From positions 23,786,975 through 23,850,974 of the forward strand of contig NC_134283.1 of assembly GCF_949628215.1 (NCBI RefSeq): 64,000 nucleotides of DNA, read 5' to 3'. The notes below the pieces were generated by a model. The model was not told the origin of the DNA. It saw nothing but the letters and a program-made list of their open reading frames with translations, and did no database searches. Shown here in pieces: positions 1-12,553 of this stretch. Made by a program: the position numbers and the translations under genes. Position 1 is the first letter of the stretch. The number at the start of each line of letters is the position of its first letter. The DNA comes from Phalacrocorax aristotelis (taxonomy: Eukaryota > Chordata > Aves > Suliformes > Phalacrocoracidae).

Positions 1-632
1 ATGTGGGTGTCCAAAGAGAGCTCCAGGTAGCAGCCAGGGACACAGCACGCTAGCTGAAAGCAGCATCTGCACAGAATTTAGGTCCTAACTCACAACATTC
101 TACTGTGTGCAGGCAAATGCTTTTTTCAAAGGCTTTTAACTTTCAAGTTTGGTTTTATTTGTGGGGAAAACAGAAAGCAGAGCCGAACAATCGCCCACCC
201 CAGGCAAATCTCAGTTTCCGATTGCAGAATGTGGGAAGATTTGAAATTAAACAACTTAAATTGTTTGGGTTTGGGGTTTTTGTTGTTTGTTTGTTTTTAA
301 ATGGGTATAAAAACATTTTACCCTCTCATCATCATCTCTGACACAGCTCATTTTTATTAAAACCTCCCCACCATAAGTGCAGTCTGAAGATGACTCAGGA
401 TATTTTAGCCCAATTGGTTCAAAATTTGCAAAGCTATAAGCAATTATAAATAGCAATTTTACAAAAAATTCCAGGTAACCTTTCTTGCAGATGGTGCTAC
501 CAATTCCATACAAAACCTTTCACATCACATTTGCACATTGGTGCAACAGAACCATGCTGGGATAACAGCTTCAAATTTCAATCTGCCAACGAGCTACGGA
601 GTTGTGGTCCAACTCCAAAGATAAAAAGGTAC

Positions 633-891
633 CTAGAGCCTTCACAGCAATTTGCCGAGTTAGTGGTGGAGGGATATTGATGCAAACCAAATCCACGTCC
701 TGGTGCAGCAAGACATCGTCAGTCTGACTTGTGTAGAAGGAAATGTTCATTTCCTCTGCCAGCTGTTTGGCTTCCTCTTCAGTCTTCCCCCAAAGTGCTT
801 CAACGGAGAAGCCTTCTGCTCTCAGCAAGGGTACCAGGACTCGGGCGGTGCTGCCAGTTCCAAACACACCCACTCCAGGAAGCATTTTCAT
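633..891 (-). CDS. GFOD2: GFOD2, first coding exon (partial gene)
   Basis: The exon encodes the N-terminus of glucose-fructose oxidoreductase domain-containing protein 2, beginning [19 protein letters not shown], and then the run ending [10 protein letters not shown] that I recognise from vertebrate GFOD2. The glycine-rich GVGVFGTGS stretch is the start of the Gfo/Idh/MocA Rossmann fold that binds NAD(P). The exon ends in a split glycine codon before a gtacct donor at 632-631. The likely upstream acceptor (tgttttag) puts the exon start near 976, so about 85 nt of 5'UTR lie before the ATG. The rest of the protein (about 300 residues) must lie left of base 1. GFOD2 is a secreted or matrix-associated protein of poorly known enzymology; no catalytic part is visible here. 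The identification is firm; the acceptor is inferred. Confidence 0.93.
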
Positions 892-1589
892 TCTGCATTA
901 ATTCAAGCATCAGGGTCTACACATAGGCCTTCAATAAAATGTTCAGATCCTCAGCTTTCCGTTCCATCCACAGTTCCTAAAACATGAAAAGTTACGAGTC
1001 AGTATCAACAAAAGGCATATTTGACATCAAATGCATCTAGCCTGAGTGCTAGCTTCTATCCCTCCTACAGCATTCAAAATTTTCAGAGCCTCATAAAAAC
1101 AAACAAACAAAACACACACACACAAAAAAACCCCCATGCCCTAAAACTTGCGATCCTTACAGAATTAAGGGATGAGTCAATCCTATTGGAGAAGAATGGT
1201 AAGCAAGCAGCCTTACAAGTAACGAGCATCTCCTGAGCTTCAAAACTCAGGATGCACGTACAGAAACACACACGAGCATGCCCGGACAACCAGAGATGGT
1301 GAGGCACAAACCAGGAGTGACAGGAATCATCAGGGAGACAGGACATAGAACCTCTCACATTGGCAGTAAAACCAGCGCTGCTGTATTTGTGATGATGTAA
1401 GTCTCTAAATGAAACAAAGGATTGTGAGATGAGGTAATATCTTTTATTAGACCGATTGAAATAGCTGGAAATAATAGGCAAGTGTTTGGGCACATAAATC
1501 TTCCAAATTAAATACACAAACAGAAAACAAGTACTTGGAGCTTAAAAATTTTATGGCAAAAAGTTAAGTCACTCCAGAGAAGATCTAGA

Positions 1590-1750
1590 AAATGTGTCCT
1601 GTGGGGAAAGACTGGATTCACCGAGCTTGTTTGGCCGGGGGAGGAGAAGGCTACAGGAAGACATAATGTCAGTATTAAAATACATCGAAGACTGCTTTTA
1701 GAAAGAAAAAGTGTGCTCCACTATGCCCATTGTGGGTAGTTAAAAGCTTT
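1590..1750 (+). repeat. Old CR1-type LINE fragment
   Basis: The sequence follows the end of a CR1 reverse-transcriptase frame in degraded form: a 'gagcttgtttggccgg..gagaaggct' block, then 'gaagacataatgtcagtattaaaatac'. Younger CR1s read 'ggcctgtttagcctggagaagagaaggctg..gagacatgata' there. It is diverged, and the bounds are approximate. Confidence 0.5.
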
Positions 1751-4154
1751 ACTTAACTCGGGACAGTTAAAAATCTCTTTCTGCCTATGCCATTTAATCT
1801 CCAGGAATGCAGGGATTTGTACACAATTATTATACTTGCTGCACACAAACATTTGGTTAAGTCACACTCTTTTGTTCTTTTAAGTATTTCCTGGAAAATT
1901 AATCCCTTCAGATCACCTACTTACCAGTTTGTCTTAGAACTGCTTCTGGCCACAACTGGCTGAACTACCTTTAACATTCACCTGAACACTAACTTCAAGG
2001 AGGATGTCAGAAGTCTCCTCAATCTGGGAAAACCGCAGCAACCTATGATCTGGCTTTTCTTCTGTGCCTTTTTGAATTTTTATCTACTACACCCACTCTG
2101 GACCTTTTCTGATTTTTTTTTTAAGAAAGGAAAAGTTTACTTAACTTTATAAACATGACAAATTCCATTTTCTTTAGAAGCTTATTATGAAAAAGCAAAG
2201 ACCGTGTTGCAAAGAGAACTGGTACCAACACCAGATCTACTCCTTTGGAAAAAATCCCTACAAGCAATTTACGATCTGTTTCAGAAAGAGTCACACGTCT
2301 CCCCATCCTAAAATACCTGTGTTAAGTTATAATGTGTGAAAGCAAATACTGACACAGCAAGGGCAAGTACCAGCACACAAGTCAAACTACCCACAGTGCA
2401 AGCACCTTGTACAGGGGTGCCTACACTGACCAGCATAACAGAATTGCAACCCCGACTGAATTTCTAGTTATTTCTGTGGTATAGACACCGAACTCAGAAA
2501 AAGAAACAGCAGCGCTTGTGAGTATTTATTTTGCAAACACAATCAAATATTTACAGACGTGATAACACACTATAAGAAATGTTTACCAAATTAATTCAGC
2601 ATGTTTTTTGCTTGTTCTCTGCAATGTTAGGTTTGCAGTGATACAGTCATGGTCTCGTTTTATAAGCAAGAACAAAGTTCATCTGAATTTTAATTAAAAT
2701 TCAGGGTTTTTTTATCCAACACTCAAATAAGGGTGGTATCAAAATTATCTTGAAAATATTTACTATTCTACATAAAAGGGTAATTTACTGCCAGGAGGGA
2801 TGGCTTGTATTCAGGCTTGTTTTCTGGAAATGATGCAAACAAAAATATAGTCTTGCAGTAAGTATAACTGTTCAAGTCCCCACACATATATATCTGACAC
2901 TTTACAGGCTAGAAGAAGAAAATCTGCTTACAGTAAAAAGAGCATCATCTTCTTTTGAATGGACATAAACTAAGCAACATGGAATAGAGACAAGGTGAGT
3001 GTGTGCCTGCTTGTACCAGATCACAGAGACACGCTCAACAATATCAAAATTACACAACACAAAAGTTTAGAAAAGGTTGACTTTTTAAAAAATGCTCTTC
3101 AGAGCACACTGTAGCACTTCACATGTGCAATAAGATACTCCTGCTATTCAAATAAGCTGATTTCTGTAGTGCTTGGCTCATTTTAAGTTTTACTTTTTTC
3201 TGTTTTCCGTCCAACTGCCTCTTTAAAAATCTCACTCAGGTGGAATTAATTTTAAACTCACTTTTAAACCCAAAATGTAACATGCTGCTGTGTCAGTGTC
3301 ACTAGCAGCACAAATCCACAAGAGCTAGTGATTTACTACCATGCAGACCAACTACTGATGATACAAGAACTTAAGGACACCAGCTCACCACTAGTACAAA
3401 TCAGTTGGCCAACCCAGCCTCAGCAATCACTTCTGGCAAGGCAGCCATGCTCTCTGGGTATGGAGACACAGCTCACACAGTTATAAGGCCCAGCGGAGCT
3501 TGAGACCCTCCAAATACTGCAGCAGCCACTGGTTCTGCAAGGAGAAGTGGCACTGAGCAGAGGGCATGATTCTCTTCCCTCACCTGAGAGCCACCCACAG
3601 CCTCTTATTCCCTCTCCAGTTGTTCGCCAACTGGGAAGTCCTGGTTTCTCAAGAAAGTCACAGTGGGATGGGTAGGGGTGCTGAAGTGCAGCAAAAACAC
3701 AGCCCTTGCACAGGGCAAGGCACAGAGCGTACGTGGCACAGGCAGAGCTAGAGCTGTAGAACTGTAATGGGAGGTTCAGCAGAAGCTTTTGAAGAGGAGT
3801 ACATATTGGTACCTCATCCGCCTGCACACACACCTCAGAGACACTCAAGAGCTGGTAGATGAGACATTCCAGCCTAGGCCACCCTGGGGAAGCAACCTAA
3901 AAAAAACCTGTATTAAAATGAGACCGCAGCTGAGGAGGGAGGCAGCTGTAATTAACAGTCTACTAAGATTGAACAGAGACCCCAAAAGAACAGCACTGTG
4001 CCACTGCAAAAGACCCCAGAGAATGTTTCTCTGGAGCTCTACATGCATTTCTAATGCTTCTCCCCTAAGGGGGGGGGGGGGGAGGTGGGGGGTAAGATGG
4101 GAAACGACACAGACAAAGGTAATTAGAAGCATACAACATATATATAAGTATGAC

Positions 4155-4460
4155 CTAAGCAAGCAAAGATTCCTCAGTCTGGAAAATAAATGACTGAGAA
4201 GGATGTCACAGAAGGTAATAAAGTCATGAGTGGCTCAGGGTGGAGAAAGACCAATTTTTCACTGTTTCTTCCAGTGCAGGAACAAGTCCTGCGTGGAGCT
4301 CAGAGAAAGCAGGATCAAAACAATCTAAAGGATGTAGTTCCTTGCACCAAAATTTGGTAAGCTGTGAAATGCCTTGCCACAGGATACTGTGGACATTAGA
4401 CATACCAAAGCCTCACTGAATTAGTTACAAAAATTATGAAAAGCCTTTTATAAACCAATC
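4155..4460 (+). repeat. Old CR1-like LINE 3' fragment
   Basis: The block 'attcctcagtctggaaaataaatgactgag' continues into 'aataaagtcatgagtggc' and 'cttgccacaggatactgtgga'. This is the order found in the 3' part of old CR1-group LINEs. It is worn, sits inside GFOD2 intron 1, and its ends are approximate. Confidence 0.55.
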
Positions 4461-6090
4461 TTTCAGAAATTAAAATCCTCATGCATTGATGTCTCTGGTG
4501 ATCAAACACTCGCACGAAGACTTTTCTGAGGACCCTCCCAACAGAAACACCAAGAGGTGGGGCTTTTATCTGGAAGTGAAAACCAGATTGAAACAGGTAT
4601 CTTGCATGTCAGGAGATACAAATCAATCTCCTTTTCAGGGAGATGAAATAATCAATGCACATCATCACCCTAAACTTAAATTTTCAAACAGAGGCACTTA
4701 AAGCTTCTTAATCTTGCTGTGAGCTGCAATTCCTTTTTATGGCCACAAAACATTTCCATTCTTTGCTTAATTTGATGGCATGTTTGAAGTCCCATCCTAC
4801 AGTCATAGAAAGGAGCTGTCTGACTCTTCTGGGATACATAGTGACAAGCATTTATGGGACCCAATGCAACAAAAACCCCACTGATTCCTACAGGATCCAA
4901 TTCAATGCCACATTAAAGTAGTCAGGGAGTTCAAAAGGCAGAAGTCTCAAAAACTAAATATTACAGTCAAGGACTACGGCGCCCAGAAACTGTTGTGGAC
5001 CATTACAGATGGCTAAAGGTAGTAAAAGAATAACAGCCCATGTCCAAAAAGCCACTGGTCAGTGTAACACTGGCTCTGCAGAAGGAGAAAGCAATTCATG
5101 CTTCTCCAACTCATCCTGAAAAGTTCCATTTTGGTTCCAAGGAAGGTGAGGCATATGGTGGACAAGCACACCAGCAACAGGGGCACTGTTTTCATCCAGG
5201 TGGTTGTTGCTGTGGGTTTGCAAAGAAAGCAAAGACAACTAACAAGGGCTATATAAGTAATAGAGTTGTTACTGGTTTTGACATCCTCATAGGTCTTAAG
5301 GTTGCATAAGAATTTCTCACAAAATCTACACAGGAACTACTCAGATTTTCACTTTGCATTAGAAGTGTTGCACCAGTGATGTTAACACACTACAGAGACC
5401 TCCTGTGAAAACAGGTGCTACCCCAGAATTGTCAGTTCTGCACGGACTCCAGCAGAGGGGACTGAAATGCTGGCAGAGACTGCAGGTATCACTCTTGAAG
5501 CCAGCAAGGTCTCTGCAGGAATAGAGCTGGGGGAACTTCACTCATCCACCCTGAGAAGCTGGACATCATCACATACATAAATCCATTTTTTTCCTGTCAG
5601 ACTGTTCATCCAGCCTCCCAGCACAGATATACCTGAAGTTCTGTATGTAATGGTTGACAGGCACATGGTTCACATGTCGATCTCAAAAAGACTGACATGC
5701 TTTCTTTACTGAACATGCTTTTAATTCAGTGCAAGTAGGATGTGCAATAACCCACGAGTCCAAAACCTCAAGAAACTCCCACCACACCTCGAGACAAGGC
5801 CAGCGCAGCGCTCTGTCCTTCCTGGTCTGGATGCGCAACCGCTCCCCGCAGGTACTGCCCGAGGTCAAAGGCAGGGGTAAGAGCTGTCCCAGAGACAGCA
5901 CAGCTGGAAAGTCGTGAAACCCAAACAGCCCTCACGCTGCCACCGTGCTGTAAAGCTCGTGGCAGGGCCATGGCAGCCCCAGGGATGCCTCTAGCACGGC
6001 CTACGGTGCTCTCTGCTGACCGGAGGTGCAGGGCTTGGGCTGCTGCTCTTTGTGTGTGGGTCCCTCATGGAACTGGATGGGGCAGGCCCT

Positions 6091-6140
6091 CACCTCACCT
6101 CACCTCACCTCACCTCACCTCACCTCACCTCACCTCACCT
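6091..6140. repeat. (CACCT)10 pentamer microsatellite
   Basis: Ten perfect copies of cacct. On the minus strand, the GFOD2 sense strand, the array reads as repeated AG/GTG, so every unit makes a consensus 5' splice site. It lies about 260 nt downstream of the probable GFOD2 exon 1 donor, in intron 1. Confidence 0.95.
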
Positions 6141-6401
6141 CACGGGACAGGACGGGACCGGATCGGGCCTCCTCCCTCCCCTCCCCCCCCCCCCCACCCT
6201 AAGGGAGCGGACCGGGCAGACTCCCACCCTACCCCACCTCCCCTCATGGGGCCGGGTGGGGCAGGCCCCCACTTCACCCCCGGGCACCGGCTCACACGGA
6301 CGAAGCCCCGCTGAGACCCACCCTGACCGCGCCCGGCCCAGAATCCTGGGACAGGGCCGCGCCCCCGCCGCCGCCGCCAGGTGGTCCCGGGCCGCCCTTA
6401 C

Positions 6402-6600
6402 CTGCCGCCGGCCGGCGGAGGGGGCTGCCGGCGCCGCCCCATCTCGCCTCGCCCCCCCCCCCCCCGGCATCCTTCCGCCGGGCGCGCTCCCGCGGGGGCC
6501 GACCGCTCGCTCCCGCCCCGGCGCGCGGCGACGCCCTGCCCTGCCCAGCCCGCGCAAGCGCAGGCTAAGCAGCCCCACCCCTTCGTCGGGTAGCGTCTTC
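6402..6600 (-). other. GFOD2: GFOD2 non-coding first exon (approximate 5' end)
   Basis: On the minus strand a consensus donor (ggcag then gtaagg) falls at 6402/6401 inside a CpG-rich block. It is the only strong minus-strand donor I see there and fits a 5'UTR exon spliced to the coding exon at about 976. The 5' end is not visible in sequence; 6600 is a guess based on the YY1-type motif near 6602-6612. The exon role is inferred. Confidence 0.55.
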
Positions 6601-6900
6601 GAAAATGGCGGCGCTCGGAGCGGTTTCCCCCCCCGAGCAGAGGGCGGTCTATCCCTAGGCCGGACAGGGCAAGGGGGCGGGCCCTCGGCCGACGGACAGC
6701 GCCAGCAGCCAGTAGCAGATCTGCGCGGTCCGTTGTCATAGCATTGATGAGCTCCTCCCGAGCCTCTCCTGAGGGCGGCGCTGTGGTCCCTCCGTCTCGT
6801 CCCGGGCTCCCCGGTATGTCCCCGTCTGCCTTGTACTGGGGAGCGCAGCACCACGAGGACTCCAGGGGCGGCCCCACCAGTGGCAGGACACACACACCCC

Positions 6901-7825
6901 CTTCACCTCCTGGCCATTCTCTGCCCGACGCAGCCTAGGACGCCACGAGTTCTCCTCGCAGCTTGGTGTCCACCAGCACCCCAGAGTCTTTTCCACTCGT
7001 GCTTCTGCTGATGGCTTCACCGAGATGCGCCGCAGGCTGGTGCTTGCCCGGCCCAGCTCAGTGGGGGCTCTGGGTGGGAGGTCCTCGCACTGGGATCCAT
7101 GTGCCACCGAGCCATGTCAGCTCCTCCGTCTGCCAGGGAGCCCATGCAGAGAGATTTCCTGGGTGTAGTCTTCGGCTCAGGGGATCCGTCTCTCACTGCA
7201 AGTCTCTGTTGCTCAGAGGAGTTCCTTGTTAACAGGCAGGGTGAGGGCAGGATTCTGCTTGGCATCTGAAGCCGTACTTTCGGAGATGTTGGGGAGGGCA
7301 GAGCAGCATGACACCCAAAGTAGAGCCTGTTTACAGCTGCCATGCTCCATCTGAGGACAGCCCTGTGCCTCGTCCTCTCCCAGCATTGCACAGGAGGCTT
7401 CTCGCCTGTTCCCAGCAGGCTGCACAGTGCTGCAGAAGTCAGGAGAGGAAGACCTCAGTGGCTGGACATCAGGCAGGTGCTCCTGAGCACCTTTTGCTTT
7501 TCCCTGATTCGCTGCAAGGGAGCAGGGATCTGCTGAGACACTCTGCAGCCTCTGTCTTGCTTTATATATTGTGTAATGCATGGTGTAACTGCCTGACAAT
7601 AAGGGGCACCCTGTGTTATTAACAGCATTGTAATTTCCTGCACTCCTTTCTCCTTTGCAGACAGCATTGTGAAATGTTGTGTTAGAGCTGGAGGGGGCTC
7701 TGGTAGGAGAGGAGCTTGTGGAGTTGGCAGTAGACAAGACATTAACCTTTAGTTCTGTAGGCACTGTATTTGGGAAGACTGGGAAGGCACTGCCTGCTGG
7801 AGAAGGTCTTGCTGGAGAATCAGTC
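6901..7825. other. Intergenic, no gene recognised
   Basis: Roughly 0.9 kb between the GFOD2 CpG island and the first CR1. Open frames of up to about 200 codons occur on both strands, but none resembles a known protein and none is framed by convincing splice sites. Confidence 0.5.
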
Positions 7826-8868
7826 ATATAATCATAGAATCATAGAATGGTTTGGGTTGGAAGGGACCTTTAGAGGCTATCTAGTCCAACCGCCCTGCAG
7901 TGAGCAGAGACACCTTCAACTAGGTCATGCTGCTCAGAGCCCTGTCCAACATGGCCTTGAATGTTTCTATGGATGGGGCTTCCACTATCTTTCAGCCCCA
8001 TGGCCGAGCTGGAACAGCAACCCGTTCCAGCACTTCACCACCCTCATTGTAAAAAAAAAAATAAAATATTCTTCCTTAAATGCAGCCTAAATATACCCTC
8101 CTTTAGTTTAAAACCGTTAGCCCCCATACTCTCACAGCAGGCCTTGCTGAAGAGATTGTCCCCATCCTTCCCATAGTCCCCCTTTAAGTACTGAAAGGCT
8201 GCAATAAGGTCTCCCTGCAGCCTTCTCTTCTCCAGGATGAACAACCCCAACTCTCTCAGCCTGTCCTCATAGGAGAGGTGCTCCAGTCCTTGGATCATTT
8301 TTGTGGACCTGCTCCAACAGTTCCATAGTCCTTCTTGTGCTGAGGATACCAGAGCTGGATGCAGCACTGCAGCTGGGGTCTGAGCGGAGGAGCAGAATCC
8401 CCTCCCTTGACCTGCTGGCAACACTTCTTTTGATGCAGCCCAGGATATGGTTGGCTTTCTGGGCTGCAAGCACACATTGCCAACTCATGTCCAACTTTTC
8501 ACCCACCAGTACCCCCAAGTCCTTCTCTATGGGGCTGCTCTCAATCCCTTCACCTCCAGCCTGTATTGATATGGGGAGTTGTCAGGACCCAGGTGCAGGA
8601 CCCTGCGCTTGGCCTTGTTGAACCTCATGAGGTTCTCACAGGCCCACCTCTCCAGCTTGTCCAGGTCTCTTTGGATGACATCCTGTTCTTCTGGCAGGTC
8701 AACTGCACAGCTCAGCTTGGTGTCACCTGCAGACTTGCTGAGGGTGCACACAAATCACTCTCTATGTCATTAATGAAGATATTAAACAGCACTGGTCCCA
8801 GTATGGACCCCTGAGGGACACCTCTTGTCACCAGTCTCTATTTGGACATCGAGGCATTGACCAGAAGA
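7826..8868 (-). mobile_element. CR1 LINE, 5'-truncated
   Basis: The element reads on the minus strand and ends at the right place for a CR1: the plus strand starts 'tcatagaatcatagaatggtttgggttgga', the reverse complement of the CR1 3' terminus. Upstream come the end of the reverse-transcriptase frame with [16 protein letters not shown] (the stretch just after the catalytic F/YADD box), [20 protein letters not shown] and the [11 protein letters not shown] segment. It is broken by frame changes and lacks the endonuclease and most of the RT. About 1 kb. Confidence 0.93.
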
Positions 8869-9407
8869 GAATGTCTTGCTGAGCCCCAGTCCCTGAGGAG
8901 ATGAATGCAGGCCCATGAGGGAGGGGGAGCATGGAAATTATGGAGCTCACAGTTCTTTTTATCACTGTCTTGTTTTTGCTGAGCTCTTGCACCTTCTTGC
9001 TGCAGATCTGTGACTGTTTGGGGTGCTGAGGTGTGCCCTGACTCAGTGAGGCTCTGGGTGAAGACAGCAATGGATACACCTAGAAAAGCAAGATGAAACC
9101 TTTAGTCTAGCATCTGCAGACAGCTCTGCCCCCCCGCCTCCCCCAGCTGATGTGCTGAGGTTACAGTTAAAATTGACTCATTCTTGTGTCCCAGCCCAGG
9201 AAACCCAACCTGGGCCCTGAGAGCTTGATGAGGCTTGTGTTAACAATCTTCCTGGTTTTGCTGCTCTCCTAATTGGGATGTAGAAAATTATCCTAACTGA
9301 GTAGAGAATCCAACTTGCTAAGGGCAACCTAGGTAAGGCTTGTACTTATGCACAGTACTCATGGAGCAGGATAGACAGTCACGCTTGGTGCCTTGGTGTT
9401 TGCACTT
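8869..9407. other. Short unique stretch between two CR1s
   Basis: About 540 bp of plain sequence with nothing recognised; it separates two minus-strand CR1s. Confidence 0.5.
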
Positions 9408-12400
9408 CACAGAATCACAGAATCACGGAATCACAGAATCACAGGTTGGAAGGGACCTCGGGATTCACCTAGTCCAACCTTTCTAGGAAGAGCGCAGTCT
9501 CGACAAGATGGCCCAGCACCCTGTCCAGCCATCTCTTGAAAGTGTCCAATGTGGCTGAGTCAGCCACTTCCCTGGGGAGATTATTCCGATGGTTGACTGT
9601 AATAACTGTGAAAAATTTTCTTCTCATGTCCAATCAGAATCTCCCCAAGAGCAACTTGTGTCCATTCCTCCTTGTCCTCTCCATGTGACTCCTTGTGAAA
9701 AGGGAGTCTCCATCTTCTCTGTAGCTACCCGTTAAGTACTGGTACACGGTGATGAGATCCCCTCTTAAGCCTCCTTTTCTCAAGGCTGAACAAACCTAGT
9801 TCTCCCAGCCTATCCTCATATGGCAGGCTTCCCAGTACTTTGATCATCTTGGTGGCCCTTCTCTGGACCCCTTCCAGACTGTCCACATCTTTTTTTTGTA
9901 GAGGGGACCAGAACTGTACCCAGTACTCCAGGTGTGGCCTGACAAGCGCTGAGTAGAGTGGGATAATGACTTCTTTATCTCTGCTGGCGATGCCCTTTTT
10001 GATGCAACCCAGTATCCTGTTGGCCTTTTTGGCTGCAGCAGCACACTGTTCACTCATGTTGAGCTTTCTGTCCACCAGGACCCTCAGGTCCCTTTCCACA
10101 GAGCTGCTCTCCAGCCAAGTAGATCCCAGTCTGTGCTGCACTCCCAGATTATGTTTTCCCAGGTGCAAGACCTTACACTTGTCCTTGTTGAACTACATGA
10201 GGTTCTTGTTGGCCCAGTCTTCCAGCCTATCCAGATCTTCCTGCAGAGCAGCTCTCCCTTCTGGAGTGTCTACTTCCCCACTCAATTTGGTGTCATCCGC
10301 AAACTTCATCAGGCTACACTTGATGCCATTATCCAGATCACTCATAAGGATATTGAATAACATTGGGCCCAATATTGATCCCTGGGGGACTCCACTCATG
10401 ACAGGTTGCCAGTCTGAGAAAGAGCTATTTACCACCACCCTTTGGGTGCGGCCTGTCAGCCAGTTCCCCACTCACTGCACAGACCACCTGTCTAGGCCAT
10501 AACGCATTAATTTCTCCAGGAGGAGGCCATGGATGACTGTATCAAAGGCCTTGGAGAAGTCCAGGTAGACAATGTCCACTGCCTGCCCCATGTCAACCAA
10601 GCCAGTCACTTTGTCATAGAAGGCCACCAGGTTTGTCAAGCATGATCTGCCTTTAGTGAAGCCATGTTGGCTTTTCCCAATCATGTGCTTCATTTGACTT
10701 GCGATGGCCCCCAGGAGGATTCGTTCCATAACTTCCCCAGGGATTGAAGTAAGGCTGATGGGCCTATAGTTACCTGGATCCTCCCTAGAGCCTTTCTTGT
10801 AGATAGGGGTAACATTTGCCTTCCTCCAGTCTACTGATGGTGGGTCTATGTTTGGATCAATCGACAATTTCGTTCCCAAAGCCTGGGACCCAACAGTGTT
10901 GGTAAAGACAGAGGTGAAGAAAGTGTTGAGGATCTCTGCCTTTTCAGCATCGTTGGTGACTGACTCTCCTATTCTGTTTAACAGTGGGCCTGTGTTTTCC
11001 TTCTTTTTCTGCTGTGGTTGATGTACTTGAAGAAACCTTTCTTGTTATTTTTGACATCTATGGCCAGTTTCAATTCAATCTGGGCTTTTCTTTTCTAACT
11101 GCAACTCTGCATGTTCTGGCAATTCCCTTGTCACTGTCAACGATAATCCTCCACTTCTCCATCTCTGGTATGCTTCTCTTTTGGATTTGAGTAGACCCAG
11201 GAGGTCATGGCTGAGCCAAGGGGGCCTCTTGCTCTGCTTACTTCCCTTTCCTTTATAGAGGATAAACTGGTTTTGTGCTTCCAAGAGAGAGTTCTTGAAG
11301 AACTCCCAGCACTCACTAGCTCCTTTGTCTTCCATGGAAGTGTCCCACGGGATCCCTCCCAACTGATCCCTGAGTGAGCTGAAGTTTGCTCTTCTAAAAT
11401 CCAGAACCATTGTCTTAGAGGTGACCTTCAGCACACTCAGCAGGATCCCGAACTCCACAACATTGTGGTCACTGCAGCCAAGGCTATCACTAACCGAGAT
11501 ATTACGAAGCAGGCTTTCTCAGCTTGTGAATAGCAAGTCCAGCAGTGCCTCATTCCTGGTTGGCACATCTAACATTTGTATCAGGAAACACGTCCTCCAT
11601 GCATTCCAGGAACTTGGTGGATGACATGCGAGCTGCCGTATTGTTCTTCCAGCAGATGTCTGGGTAGTTGAAGTCATCCATCAGGACCAGGTTCTGTTGG
11701 CCAGAAGCTTGCTTTAGTGCTCCAAGTATCACTTCATCGGCACTGTCATCGTTGTTAGGAATTTGGTAGCAGATACCCACTGTGAGGTCCTGCTTGGAGA
11801 TGACCCCTCTGACTTTAACCCAGAGGCATTTGACAGAGCAGTTGCAATCACCATAGTTGACTTTGATACATTTGAGGTTTTCCTTGATGTAGAGTGCGAC
11901 TCCTCCACCTCTTCTACCCTGCCTGTCCTTACAAAAGAGCCCGTAACTGTCCATTGCGATCCCCCAGTCATTTGAGTTGTCCCACCATGTTTCAGTTACT
12001 CCTATGATGTTGTACCCTTCTGAGTGAGCAGGGAGCTCCAGTTCCTCCTGATGTTTCCTAGACTGCGTGCATTTGTATACATACACTTGAGGTGATTACT
12101 CTTCTGTTTCACATCTTGGGAGACAGCTAAGGAACATTTGTCACTGCACTGGTTGGCCTGACTTACTCCCCTGTTGGATGTGCTGGCATGAGCATTTCTG
12201 CAATGGATCCCACCCTTCAGTTTAAAGCCCGCCTCACCAAGTTAGCCAGCCTACTGCTAAAGATTCCCTTACCCCTTTTGGACAGGTGGATTTCATCCCT
12301 CCCTAGCACGTTGTAGTCATTGAAGAACACCCCACTGTCATAAAAGCCAAACCCCTCATGGTGGCACCAGCCACGTAGCCAGGAGTTGATATGCATTATG

Positions 12401-12553
12401 CGCCTGTTTCTGGCGGCTCCCTTCCCTTGAACTGGCGAACTGGCAGTTTGGCACTTGGGTCACAGCATCTTGGTAAAAGCTTTTGCAGCAGGTCTTGGTC
12501 AGGAGAACCTGGGTGCCTACTCCTACTTCTTCTGCTGCTTTCCTGCAGTGGTT
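9408..12553 (-). mobile_element. CR1 LINE, long copy with ORF1 end, endonuclease and RT
   Basis: A 3.1-kb CR1 on the minus strand. Its 3' terminus is the repeated 'cacagaatca' at 9408-9450. Going upstream: RT C-terminus (about 9725-10470, with the [12 protein letters not shown] catalytic box near 10300), RT N-terminus (about 10472-10879, with [15 protein letters not shown]), a linker, and the APE-type endonuclease (about 11550-12086, with [17 protein letters not shown]). Before that is the end of ORF1 with GRDEIHLSKRGKGIF and stop at 12217-12219. The D-x-x-H pair fits the last block of an SGNH/esterase domain, known from bird CR1 ORF1. The frames are interrupted, so the copy looks dead. A solo LTR abuts its 5' side. 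Confidence 0.95.

Larger units (their letters stand above)
977..5949 (-). other. GFOD2: GFOD2 intron 1, mostly unique sequence
   Basis: About 5 kb separates the coding exon from the CpG island. I see no exon here on either strand. It contains two worn CR1-type fragments (annotated separately), a poly-G run near 4070-4082 and a short CA/A-rich patch near 1110-1130. The open frames of 60-144 codons resemble no protein family. The 632 bases left of the coding exon are the next GFOD2 intron and likewise hold nothing recognisable. Confidence 0.6.
5950..6900. promoter_or_regulatory. CpG island at the GFOD2 promoter
   Basis: A GC- and CpG-dense stretch of about 0.9 kb holds the probable GFOD2 first exon. 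It includes an aaaatggcggc element at 6602-6612, the YY1 motif typical of TATA-less promoters. The long open frames here on both strands are Pro/Arg/Gly-rich and come from base composition. I see no divergent gene starting to the right. Confidence 0.7.

Noticed and set aside
6052-6893. Long overlapping open frames (229 and 252 codons) on both strands
   Set aside because: They sit in a CpG island, are Pro/Arg/Gly-rich, cross a pentamer repeat and lack any domain; base composition explains them.
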